The position numbers were made by a program, and so were the translations under genes. This document shows positions 15,674 through 28,000 of a stretch of 64,000 bases of DNA, in pieces. Numbering within the stretch: position 1 is the first letter of the stretch; every line of letters starts with the position of its first letter. The stretch spans positions 6,501,406 to 6,565,405 of the forward strand of contig NC_083649.1 in the NCBI RefSeq assembly GCF_963576545.1, in the 5' to 3' direction. A model generated the notes under the pieces. The model searched no databases, was not told the DNA's origin, and worked only from the letters and a program-made list of their open reading frames with translations. This stretch comes from Limanda limanda. Lineage: Eukaryota; Chordata; Actinopteri; Pleuronectiformes; Pleuronectidae.

Positions 15674-16479
15674 GAAATAATCTCAGTAGCAGGGACAGAC
15701 ACTGAGCGAATTCTTAAAAACCTCACACTTTCAGAAAAACACTGCACTGATGGCACAAAGAAAACTAAACATAAATCTGCTAGTTGAAAAATGACAAAGC
15801 TTATGCTATGCTTCACAGACTCCCTGTGTGTGTCTGCTCCGAAAGAACCTTTGACAATCTTTAAGAACTCGAGCACGTTCCTGTGGAAATGAAAAGCCGA
15901 CAGCGTCCTCCACCAGAACCCGGTGGCTCCACGTGCCTCTGCTGTGCTTCAGCCGTACCTCTAAAGGGGAAAAGATATTCTTTTTTAATCATAATTGATG
16001 GTGCAGTCTTTGTTGGCCAACCCTCTCAGAGCCGTCGTTCCGCTGAGAGTTTAGTTGAAATCACCAGATGGTACCAACAAACAACAAAATGTCTGGAGAA
16101 TAAACTGCAAAAAGAAGATAAAGGAAAAAAAAGCTCTGCAATACTGTGGGGATAGTTCTCTTCCCTTTTTGGAGAGTGTCTTTGGAAATATAAAAATGAA
16201 AAAAAAACTTATTTGTATTGCAGTCATGGACACAGAGGCATCTAATCTTTCAGTGTCGCATCTTATTGAGATGAGGAACAGGTTTGGAGGAGAAAGATGA
16301 TGCCGTGTTGAATGGGACTCAGCGAGGAAACAGCTTTTGAAAATATTGCAGTTTATTACAGCAAAAGTGAAATTCTGGTACTTTTCAATTCTGTGTGAGA
16401 ATTGTTGGCAATAATTTACCGTGTTTTGTTTGGAGCATGTGTTTTCAGTAACAGTGTGAAAATATTGCATTCACCACCG

Positions 16480-16870
16480 CAGCTCCACAACTATCCAATA
16501 GATTGTCATGGTCCTCAGAGGATGAATCCTGACATGAAGGATTCCCTCATTTTTCCTCAATGGCCGTTTTTGACATTTAAAAATGATCACAACAACTTTT
16601 ATTTTCCTTTATAGCACAATGATGAGAAAACTTTTATGTCTCAAGGGAAATTAGAATTTTCATAACATCACTTTTTGGACTATGCTATGCAGAAACAAAT
16701 AACTGCAGTTGTATTTCAGAGTCGCTGGCGGTTCCCTACCTCCGCGCTAGCGCCACCAGCTGGTCAGTGTTTTCACTCATCCTGCAAAATGTCTCTCAGT
16801 GACAGATTGCAAGATCACAAGACAAAGACGTTTGTGTTCCTCAGAGGATGAATCTCTCGCTCCTCATGCC
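16480..16870 (+). repeat. degenerate dispersed repeat fragment
   Basis: Pieces such as CCTCAGAGGATGAATCC (twice) and CTAGCGCCACCAGCTGGTCA resemble a repeat common in teleost genomes. The recognition is from memory of the phrase and the boundaries are loose. Confidence 0.35.
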
Positions 16871-19200
16871 AGTGATCCACATGGCGCTGGGATGAAAGTG
16901 TTGCTGTGCCAGAGTCAATCCTCACAGAGCTGCCAGGATTACTGCAGACATTTACCACCATTGTGTTACACTTTGGTAAATAAACCACATTTACCACTTC
17001 TCAGTTATATTCAACTAATAACAATCCATTTTCAGATGATCCTTCTCCGTCATTGCACCTCCTCATTAGACGACTGCTCCAATGGACCGAGAAGGAGCTG
17101 CAGAGTGCCAGGACCAAACTGTGCTCCTTCCAACTACCAGTTCAATCAGCTGTTCTAAACTATATATGTGAATGATTTGACATTTATTTCTGCAAATCAC
17201 TGACGAAGCTTTTTAAAGAAAAGTGTAAAAGAAAAACATTTAAATCACTAAACTGCAGAAAAGTTAGTTTGTGAAGATAAAAAAGTTCATAAACCTTTTG
17301 CATATGTTCCTGGATTTGGGAGGTACCCAAAGCTTTTTATGGGTGAGAGATTGTTTTTAATTATCATAAGAAATCACATTCACTGTATGACAATTGGTTT
17401 ATCCATCAACCCATTTTATGAAAAGTCTGAAAAGGTTGTGAATGATGTATTTAATTGGGGGGAAATAGGATGAACCCAAAGAGAAGTTGGACGATAAATT
17501 ATCTTTTTGGAACAGCCAGTCAAAGAGTTTTAGGACAAAGGTAATAGCTGCAGATCTCAGTGGTACATCTGCAGTAAAATGATTTTATTAAAGTGATTTA
17601 ATGACATACTTCAGGTGTAATAGCAAAACTTTCATTTGGAGGTTTGTGGTCTCCACCTTCGTGATGTGAGTTGGCGACACACTCCACTATAAAGGTTACA
17701 ACCACAAGTTACACAATTTAACAAGGACAATATAAAAGTCTCACAGTTGTCGCACCTTCAGCAAATGAAGATGCTTATTGTGCTGGCGAGCATAATGCCA
17801 AAAACAAACCCTGATGATTAAAGCCCAATATGCAGCAGAACTCCTTTCTCTTTTACCCAAAATCGGATCTCAGCAGTCTTGAGGGCGACGGCTCCCCGGT
17901 TCCTCGGAGCTGAGGCAGATAACGAGCTGAGCTCCGAGGCCCGAGATGAAGCCAGATTTCTCCTCCACTTTCTGATCCATCATTCTGTCTCTCACCTGCG
18001 TTAAAGGCGGAATTTTTATTGCAGAGATCAGAACAAAGCTGGGAGCGATGAAATAAAAGTCCGGCAGCAGTAACACTGACGGCCGCTGTCAAATCAGCCC
18101 ATCGGGATTCAGGACAAGACTTTTTGAAGGTAAGATAAACACAGACAAGATAACAGGACTCCGATCTTTTTATCTCTCATACGTTTACATGGACACCAAT
18201 CTTCTGATATTAACCCTTTGAAGACATTATCATGGCTTTTGCTGTTTACCTGACCTCAAATAAGGTCATACTCAGAATAAGCAGAATTCTGAGTGAGTCA
18301 TGTGCAGAATTGTGATCTTGGTTGTGAAAACATGCTTAACACATTATTACATCCTGTTGGAGTTCTCACAGCATTGTGAGTCATTGTCATGTACGTTAAT
18401 TACCATCTGCTTCTTGACACATACCCCGGGTGCTAACGAGATGGAAAACGAGCTTGAGCTTGTGCAAATATTAAGAAAACACCCAAATTGATATACCATA
18501 GTTGGTATTTTAAAACTGGCAGATAAATGTCAGACGTAGTGATTTAGTGGACGTGATGACTCATCATAGCGGGAATATAAATGCAATATTCTATTCGCAA
18601 CTCCTGTAATTATCAAAAATAATGTCTTCTTCTTTGTAGAGTCAATCGGAATCTATCGTTATCAATGTAAATGTGCTGACTGTGTTTTATGCAGTCGGCA
18701 AAAAGTGTCCGTGGGAAAAAAAAAATCTTTCGAACCCTGAAAAAAAAATACAATAATGTCACGTTAATGCGACATAATCCATTGACATTTACGCACTTGT
18801 ATTGTGCAAGAAAAACTCCAATAAAGCCGTGAGCGCGGGCGGCTGAGGGCTCCGTCTCCCACGTTGCAGTTTTGCAGGCATATGTCAGAGGATTGCTTTA
18901 GTAATAATCTGTGGACACTGCAGGGGGGTGGGTGATGGGTGGAGGGCTGGCGCACAGCTTCCTCCGCTCAGGGCAGCTTTCTGATGTGAATTCATAAACG
19001 TCATACATGGACGGCGTGACCCCTTCCCGCTCGATCTGCACCTCCCGCCCCTCCTCCATCACTCCGTACAGCCTCTTTCAGCAGTGTAGGCATTTGCTTC
19101 TGATTATGCCCCTAAAAGTATCACTGAATAATTCATGTGATCAAATTACTCGAGACACCGGCTGCATCGGTAACCGTTATGATCATGTTTACATGCACGT

Positions 19201-19238
19201 ATATGTGTGTGTGTGTGTGTGTGTCTGTGTGTGTGTGT
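19201..19238 (+). repeat. (GT)n microsatellite
   Basis: GT run with one interruption, intergenic. Confidence 0.9.
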
Positions 19239-19367
19239 CATCCGAGGCAGATGTTAGACACATAGATTAGGCCTGGCTTGGTGTGTAATCCTGGTGTTAC
19301 TGAGAACAGCGTGGATTCATAATCACCCACACAGCCACCCCTCAATACCAAGGAACCGAGGGAATGG

Positions 19368-19370
<3 letters not shown>

Positions 19371-19427
<57 letters not shown>
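19371..19427 (+). repeat. (TC)n microsatellite
   Basis: About 28 uninterrupted TC units, intergenic; creates false serine/leucine reading frames. Confidence 0.95.
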
Positions 19428-19431
<4 letters not shown>

Positions 19432-20249
19432 CTCACTCCCTCTCTCACTTTTCCTACTTCTCTTCTCATCTCTCATGCCTCCATTCCCTGCCTCCTATTA
19501 TGTAACATCCCTTCATCCTTCTGTCCATCCCCTTTCCCATCAGCACCACGTCCACACAGCCAGATCTGGAGGAAAAAAAAAAAGGCATTGTGAAAAATGG
19601 AGCATGAACGAAAGAAGACGGAGGGCTGGTTGAAAAACAAACAACAGGGGTGAGGCGGCAGAGAGAGGTTTTAAGTGGCTTAGCTTACTCTATGGTGTAA
19701 ATGCCAGATGGTCCAATGAAAAGCCAGCAGAGCTAAAGGGACTGGCAGGTCCTCATCAGGCTCCTCTGATGCATGATGAATAAACACAACGGTCACTTTG
19801 TCCCCCCCCCCCCTCTCTCTCTCTCTTTCTGTCTCCCTCTCCCTCGCACGCCCTCGTTTTGCCTTTGCTTTGACCCTGTGTCTGTCGCCGGGACAGCCAG
19901 CATGCTCAGGATTCTTTAAACGAGCCGGATGGCCAGAGAAACTGAAACTGTGCCAACTTATTAGAAGTTATTGGGACACGTTACATAATCCTTGTCAGAA
20001 TAATTTAATAAGCTATGAATCTGGAGGAATAAATTGCTTTCCCCTCCTCCTCTGTCCAGACAGCGGGATGTTGTTTCTACCTGTGGTGAGCTCTTTGCAT
20101 TTTCTTCCTCGGTGATATGGGAGTGCACCAAATGTATGGCTGCAGGCAGGAGTGATGTTATGTGAGGTTTCGTCAGTGAGGATGCATGTCCTGTGGGTAA
20201 TGACTCCTCTTTTCCTCCCTCTGGGGAACTAAACCGAAGGCAGGATCAC

Positions 20250-20328
20250 CACACACACACACAGACACACACACAGACACACACACAGACACACACACAG
20301 ACACACACACAGACACACAGACACACAT
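20250..20328 (+). repeat. 12-bp (ACACACACAGAC)n repeat
   Basis: Six to seven near-perfect units, intergenic. Confidence 0.9.
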
Positions 20329-21357
20329 TAAATCCGCATAAATGAATGGGTAGACCGAGAGGAAGCTGACATGCCACCTGCTCCGTTTCCAGACCTCTGG
20401 CTGCCATCACTGGAGACGTCTTTCTCACATTATGCTAATTGATAGAACTCTTATTCTCCGTGTTGCCTTGTTGTGACAGGGCGACGCAACAGACCCGACA
20501 TTCAAATCAGGAGTCGTGATCACTCCGCCGAGCAAAAACAAGCTGATTATTTTTAGACCGTGAAGTTTAGCAACAGAAGTTTGCAAATGTCTCCTTCCCG
20601 CAGTGACAAGTTTCGTCAATTTCTTAAGTGCATTTTTTATTTTTCCCTCGACTCCGGAAAACTAGGAGATTTGAGACGTGCCCCTGTGTACTGGTCTGAG
20701 TGGTTTATGGTTCACGGTTCCTGCTGGGAGAGAGAACAGAACTGGAACAAACCGGCCCGACATTTGACTGTGAGCTATTTCCATCTTTTGCACTGACACA
20801 AACTGGCATGCTCTAAAACATACATGAAGTGTTTCGCTCAAAAATGATATCTATAGTTCCAAAGATGTAACGCTTACTCTGACAAAGTGTCCTGGTAATT
20901 CAGCTGCTGCTGCGACTGGTGGGGTATCAGAAAACCCCACACTTTGCGAATAGTCATTTTAAATCTGACTTGAGACATTCTTGACATTTACAAATAAGCT
21001 GAAGGTAATTTTTCTTGCCTAAGACACTCGGGGGTACATGCCACCACTGAAACCCGACTTATCTCGGTCCATGCCTGCACCACACTCACATATTATAAGT
21101 TAAGGAGTGGGCGAGTGCTTGTGTCAACTCGTCTCTCTACAGCAGCGGAGACGTCTCGCACTCGGGAATAAAAAGAAAACAGAAAATGCAAAAAAGCCAC
21201 ACGACAGAAACGCACCCACAACAGAAGTGAGCGACAATGGATGTTGACGATGGAACAGACTGTCGTGGACGAATGAGTGAAGTGAGTCGTGGTTCGTGAA
21301 AACCTCGACAAGCCGGTCGCCACTTTAATACAGATGCTTGTCGATTTGAGTGACAGC

Positions 21358-22015
21358 TAGGGTTGCAAAGGGGCGGAAAGTTTCCAGTAAATTTTCGGAA
21401 ACTTTCCACGGGAATATTAAGCTCGGGAATTTTGGGAATTTTGAAAAAAAAAAAACTATGCAAATTAAACGCTGAGCAATAAAAACATCATTCAAAACTC
21501 TATTTTAATGATGTATGGAATGAGCACAAACTGCACGTTGAGTTTCAACCCTCCACTGTGCATTCTTCCATCACATGCACAGATAACTCCCAGCATCCTT
21601 CACACTACAGCAGGGCTATTGAGGCCTGCTGTAGAGTGAAGGACGTCAGGTAAGTTTCCATGATATTACTGGGGAAAATATATTAGCATGCTGATTGAGG
21701 ATTGTTCATCTGTTCATCTAGCCTATTTCCATACATTTATCCATCAATTGACATTTCACCCCATCCAATGTAGAAGGAAAGGCTGTGTACATTTGCAAAT
21801 ACTGTGCAAAGACCTATGTTAAGAATGACACAAAGATTCAGAAGCATATAGTCAAGTGCCCAAAGTTTCCTCAGGGCTCAAATCAGCCTATGACACAACA
21901 AAATGTTTATATGTATGTCTGTCAGACAAGTAAATACAGTTAGTATAAATTACCCACAACATTTCCCGTTAATTCGCATGGAAAGTTTCCAACTTTGAAT
22001 ATTCCCGGAACCCTA
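21358..22015 (+). mobile_element. BED-finger hAT element, copy 1
   Basis: Ends are TAGGGTTGCAAAGG and ...CCGGAACCCTA inverted; flanks GTGACAGC / GTGACAGT are a 7-of-8 match, fitting the 8-bp hAT target duplication. The inside carries a piece of a BED zinc finger reading [13 protein letters not shown] then [13 protein letters not shown]. Transposase catalytic parts are missing, so it is non-autonomous. Confidence 0.85.
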
Positions 22016-22729
22016 GTGACAGTGCACCTGTACCTCCACACCTCCAATACACAAACATTACATCTTAAGTGTAGACTGGCCTGACCAGATTTTCCCCTCA
22101 GGCTGTGAACAGAAAGTTTTCATCACGCTGAGAACAGTTAGCGACGGGAACATTGACGCCGCGCTGCAGAACATAACGCAGATGTAACCACAGGCTGCAA
22201 AATTGAGACTGATGGATTTCATTTTCAGTTTCTGCGGAAGGTGTTATAAAGTTTTCAAAAACTAGAATGACAACTTCATGACCTCCATGATTCCTGAAAA
22301 TGTCAACAGCTCACGACTCGTCCCCACAAAGTCCGACGTCGTGAACACCACAAGGAGTTTGTCTTTTTGCATTTGTGTTTGTAATAAATAAACTTCTAAC
22401 GCCACTGTAATATCCTGTATGTGGCATTTTGGCATCATACGGTACAAACACACATTCACATCCATGCCCCTTAATTGGCCAAAAATGTGTTGCATGTGTC
22501 GGAGAAATTGAAAAAAACAATAAGGGGATTGTCTGGTTGCCATGGGAATGCTTTCTGTTTTTAGATGTGGAGGGTTTGATGATAACAAGGAGAAAAGTTG
22601 GTGTCAACTCCATGGGAGTGTTGGGTGTGTGTGTGTGGGGGGGGGGGCAGAGGAAATAATCAAGACCCGCAAAGGTTCCCGGCTGCGTCTTCTCGTTAAG
22701 TGTGGAGCGCCGGCGTGGAGCACGCTGAC

Positions 22730-22880
22730 CGAGCGCCGGCTGCCTTCAACCTTTTGTCACCAATCAAGAATTAATGAGCGGCCACCTTTTGAGGAGGCAG
22801 ATGAAGCGATTATGAAATGTCACCTTCCGCGAAACGCTCGGTAATTAAAGCTTCATTAATTTGGGATTCTCTGCAGCGAA
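22730..22880. promoter_or_regulatory. possible conserved regulatory element
   Basis: A repeat-free stretch with clustered homeodomain-type cores (AATTAATGAG, GGTAATTAAAGCTTCATTAA) next to GC-richer sequence, between fat3 and mtnr1b. It looks like vertebrate developmental enhancers, but conservation cannot be tested here. Confidence 0.2.
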
Positions 22881-23740
22881 CTTGTTATATCACTTAAGCA
22901 CAAACCCAGGCTGGGGAAGGTTTTCTCTTTTTGAAACTTTGTACAGATGCACATTCAGCTTGATGCGATCCTACAGGGTCAAGACAAGAGATGAACTCAT
23001 ACAGGTAAAAAAGGAGGAAAACACAATAATCTGAAAACATCAATTCAGGTCAGAAATGAAATCTGTTCCTGGGGTAAACAAAAAGAAAAATACATTAAGA
23101 GAAGATTAGACTGAAAATCCACTCAGCTGTTGACAGCCTATAGAGCCGAGGGAATCGAAGCCACGATCACGACACCTCTTTCAAATAATCTGACATGATT
23201 TATATATAACCTCACCTCTTCCACTGAGAAGTTTATGCACTTAACATTCCACAAGACGTTTTTTTCATGAATTCTTTTTCTCTCTCTACGCCCTCGTGTC
23301 TTCACGGGACATCGGCGACTGTAAGCTCGGCTAAACGAATCTGCCAGATTCCAGTCGGTGGGGAAAGAAAAACACATAAGAGGCGTGAGGAGACTGACTT
23401 GATAGGATTAAATGTTTTATGGGGGATTATTTATCTGCTGTGGTCTCCGCTGAGCTGAAGCTCACCTGCAACAACACACCAGGGACATATTCACCGTTAT
23501 AACAATATCTCTCCAAAGGTCGAACACGTTAATCTGTTGGATCACTCACACACCCACGCAGACACACACAGACACACACATCAATTAAGCAATTAAGTCA
23601 TTTCGTATTTAAATTGAGATGCTGGGAGAGAAACAGTCGCCCACGTCCTAGGATTATCACAAACTAATACCAAGGGGTCCTTATTAAATCATTTAATTAT
23701 CAAATACTTATTCATTTAATTACTACACCATGTTTGGTTG

Positions 23741-23742
<2 letters not shown>

Positions 23743-23792
<50 letters not shown>
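23743..23792 (+). repeat. (GT)n microsatellite
   Basis: About 25 units, about 480 bp past the fat3 stop; it may lie in the 3' UTR. Confidence 0.95.
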
Positions 23793-23793
<1 letters not shown>

Positions 23794-24128
23794 TCCAGCA
23801 GAACAATGTGCGAAATGCACAGCAACACAATGTACACAACACTGTTTTCATCTACAACACAGACTCACTGGCTCCTTTCATATTTCACTGTTAATAAATG
23901 CCAAGCACCAGCGGTTCCATAAATAATAAATGTAATAGCATTGATTCTCAGCCAATTTCTACTTCATACTTCACAGGTGGAGGTGTTCTGAGAACGCACA
24001 CACACCCCCCCCCCTTTTTTTCCTGCAGCTTATAAAAGAGCCGGGGGGGGGGATTGGTGGTGGATTAGCGTTTGCTTACAGCAGGGTAATAATGTGGGAT
24101 AATAAAAGTATATATGGTAATATTCTCT

Positions 24129-24134
24129 TTTAAT
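24129..24134 (-). terminator. weak poly(A) signal candidate for fat3
   Basis: An ATTAAA hexamer on the minus strand about 136 nt past the stop; another lies at 24,180-24,185. ATTAAA is the commonest variant of AATAAA, but the site is not distinctive in this AT-rich stretch, and the true end may be farther left. Confidence 0.2.
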
Positions 24135-24269
24135 TATTTCTAGGTGGCAGATCAATGGTGCAGTCTTATAAATGTCAGCTTTAATAATCAGAACCGGGGG
24201 GTTGATGCCACTGGAATATAACAAGGAATATTAAATCTTTTTTTTTTGTTTTGAACAGTCCTAGTGTTC

Positions 24270-25027
24270 TCATTTGAATCCGTCCCAGCTGGCCGAGGGC
24301 TCCGACCCGGTGGACGCCCGGTTTGTCCGCGTGGCCCGCCGGGCTCGGAGCGACACCAGGTTCAGAAGTCTCTCCAGCTCGTCCCCGGACCCCGCCAGAC
24401 CCCCGGAGTCCAGCCCGGCGCGGTTCTCCTCCTCCTGCGAGTCGCTCAGCTCCCCTGTCTGTAGATCCCAGGCCCTCAGGGGGGGCAGGAGCTGAGCCGG
24501 GTGCAGGTGGAGGCCGGGGGGGCTGGACGGGTATCCTTCGTAGGCCCGCCTGGTCGGGGGGAGAGTGTCGTACAGGCTCTCTGACTCCTCCCGCTGCTCC
24601 GGGTCGTGGCTGAACTCTCGGTACTCCTCGTAAACCGGCGAGGAGCCGCCTTCGCAGCTGTCCTCTCTGTGGTGGTCCGGCGGCCCCCCCCCCACGTCTC
24701 TGCTCCTGGTGCCCGTGTTCTGTCCGTCCCCCTCCTGCCTCCTCCTCTCATCTCGGTCCAGGATGCACTTCCTCTCCCACTCGCCCGACTGATTCCTCTC
24801 CCACTGGAAGCTCCTCCTCCCGCTCTCCTCCCCCGGCTCCCCCCGGCCCGTGTCCTCGCTGAAGCCCACCACTCTGGAGTCCAGCTGGAGGGAGCGCGTG
24901 CTGCCCCCCCGCCTGATGTTCTGCTGCTGGGGGTCACTGAGGTCGTAGATGGATCCCACCTCGGGAGGACGCAGGCGTGAGGGCGACAGCCAGCTGGAAC
25001 TCTGGCCGGAGGACTCCCAGAGATACG
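24270..25027 (-). CDS. fat3: fat3 last coding exon: C-terminal tail and stop
   Basis: Phase 1 in, 758 nt to the TGA at 24,272-24,270. It starts [13 protein letters not shown], aligned with the AYHWDTSDW block of FAT tails, then diverges. Later parts are rich in charged residues and tyrosines: SIYDL, PVYEEY, SLYDTL (fits the SxYxxL pattern), AYEGY. It ends ASWDGFK, without the -TEV/-TQV type PDZ ligand I associate with mammalian FAT1/FAT3. Acceptor CTCTTTCAG. No AATAAA was seen within about 2 kb downstream, only ATTAAA variants. Confidence 0.88.
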
Positions 25028-28000
25028 CTGAAAGAGAAGAGAAAGCCGGGTTCCAGAGGATAAATCATTTGAACCAGTGTGAAGTCGTTTCAGTGACAAA
25101 TTGTGTGTTTTTAATGGAAAAGTAAGAGAGGAATCGGAGTTTACATCTCGTGTAAGGAGCCCGAGGCTTTATTCCCTGGACAAATGAGGGCTGCCAAATC
25201 CGCGGATGTGTGTACAGTAGGCCTCGCTCCAACGTGGTAGTTATGTTACAGCCTCTGCGGACGGCATAGTGTGTGTGTGTGACAATGAGATTATCTCCCT
25301 AATAGGATCAGCCGGCAAAAGGTGCCACATCGATAAATCACCTGACTCCTGAGACAAGAGTATCGTCGCCATCTTGGCAGCGGGAGGGGAGCGAGCTGAC
25401 ACTCCAGTTACAGGAGGGACTGATGTGAAGATCCTCACCACTGCTCACATCACTCAACACTCAAGTTCCCTCCTAAAGCAACAACGCCTGAAACTATGGA
25501 TGTGTAAACTACACACATGAGGTGCCACACTAATAAACACACTTTATAGTTGGTTGGCGTTCTAAGGCTACGTCCATTCTACTTGTTATTGTTAACAAGT
25601 ACAACTAAACCATTTGTCAACACACATGTTTTGTCTCTGTATTAGTTTTAATCCCCGTCTATAATAACAAGCCGGAGCTCTGGCCATTCAGAACAGCTGT
25701 TACCGAAAAGCTTGTAATTGATTATCCAGTTTGCGATGCTGATGTCGGTTGTTGTTTCACGGGAGAGGTCGCGTGATTGAACCTTGACGAATCAGCAAAG
25801 GCTGCGTCGTGACTGAAAAGACCCGAAAAGCCTGCAAGCAGCTGTGATCATCATTTCCAAATATCTCAATGCAAAAACAATGCTCCGGAAAATAAAAGGA
25901 AAGCAGGATTTCCAAACTTCTCTGTTTTAGCTGCTCTAGAACTCCTGAGTAGTGTGGACACCGGGGTCTGTATAACGAAGCAGGTTTTAGTCTTATCAGG
26001 GTAACGTCAGGTTTAGTTCAGGGTTTCTGGTCCTAGGAAGCTTGCAGGTTGAGATGGAGCAAAGAGATCGACCTGTATAAAAGCTCCGCCCACTGACCAA
26101 TCAATTCCTTTGAAACATGCCTAACCCTAACTAAACGGGAGCTGTATTATGAAGCAGGTTTTTATGCTTATCAGGGTAACGTCAGGTTTAGTTCGGGGTT
26201 TCTGGTCCTAGGAAGCTTGCTCACTTCGTATCAGGGTAACTTGTTACCTGCTCCAGAGCAGGTTGAGTTGGAGGCAAGAGATCGACCCGAATAAAAGCTC
26301 CGCCCACTGACCAATCAATTCCCCTTTGAAACATGCCTTCACCGTTCTTCCAGGATCCCGTGGAGCTGGTGTGGAGTGTTAGAGTCTCTGAGGAGCACAA
26401 GGTTTTCTTCAGAGAATCACACAATCCTTTTCGCCAACTTCAATAAGGCTCTTGATGAGAGATTTAAATCCTCATCAGAGGAAATGATAAACCTTTGTCA
26501 GCGGCCGGAGCCAAACACAACCAACCCGACTCGTAGAAGTTCTCAAAGGAACCTGACTGTCTACGTTCCTTCACTCCTGGGAGGAGCTGATATTAATGCA
26601 GTCGGAGTGTTAGCGGCGGGATAACCAGACATAGTTTTATACTTTTATCCTTCTCTTTAAGTTGGTTTATCTCATGAAAGTAAATATTTGTTTGGAATCG
26701 GGGAGAGATAGTTGACAGATTTACCTTATGACAGCCTCCATCCCTCCCTCCCCTCTCTCTCTCGGAGACCGCGGTGCGCACTTTCCTTAAAGGGAAGGAT
26801 AAGGGAAGTTTAAAACAATGTCTGGTTGGTTAAGTCGATTCCCGCCGCTAACACTCCCGGTACATCTCAATCTCTCCCTAGTTTTTGTCGTGTATTTTAG
26901 CTAATAACTCTTTTTAACATTCTCAAATTCTCACACTCGTTAAACATTATGGAATGTATGCGTTAACCCTCTCCCCCAGAGAATACTCTTTGACCTTTAC
27001 CATGAAGACGCCTCACACTACAAGATCTCTAGTTTTGGGGTCCAACCTCCCACCTATAAAACTTCTTGCCCTGCAGGGAGAAGACAGACTTTCACTATTG
27101 GCTTGTGATGCCTCCGGGTATACCATGGTATCCGTCCTGACCTGTGAAACTTCTGAGTAATAAATTCTGTTATACTGCAAGTTCTGGGTCTGCGTCTCCT
27201 CTCTTCAAACACCAACTTCAACAACACTGCTGCTTGAAAGACACGACAATTTTAACGAAAATATGTCTATATGAGTTTATTGACTAGTAATGTCAAACGT
27301 GTCCACCAGTGAGTTTCCTCAGAGCCGGTGCAGATGGAGTGTGTCCAACTAAAGCTCTTTATAGAGGCTTCATCATGTGATCAAGTGAAACGTTTCATCT
27401 CTCATCCAAGAGGATTCTCCGGTTCAGCTCCACAGACTGTTGGGAGGAAAGAACAGATTCACATCTCGTGGCCTCGAGTTATTTATCTCAATCCCACGCG
27501 CTATTATGTGGTGGCCACGTCATACTTTTTTTTTTTTCCAGAGCTGATTTACCAGTTGTTCTTCCAGCATTTAGCAGCTGTATCTGTTTCCTTTAGTCTG
27601 GATAAAGGGCTTGTTCTCCTCCTAATTTTCTAATATAACAATTTGATCCTTGTTTCTGTGTTGGCAGTAAACACAAACACTAAACATCGTTAGGTTAAGT
27701 GCACCCGGATATGGGAAAGCTATCCTGGGCATGTTGAACCAGCTTTGTTGTGCAGGCCCCAGGCGTTTCTGTAGCAGATTTATTGTGGACATAGCCTTAC
27801 TGTTACTATGGGTCCCCCCCCCCCCCCGCCGCCCCCTCTGAACTAATCCACTACTTCCTACATAGTACAGCACGCCACTTGCATAATTCATGATCGGGAT
27901 AAGGAGCCGTGTGAATATATATATATCATATTGATGAAGAGAGAGGAGCCAGAGGGGTCACCTTCTGTGTGGGATGGAGAGCAGCCTCCATTAGCAGCGC

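Noticed and set aside
24476..25099. Long alternative frames over the last fat3 exon (both strands)
   Set aside because: Shadows of the GC-rich fat3 exon; they do not respect its splice acceptor.
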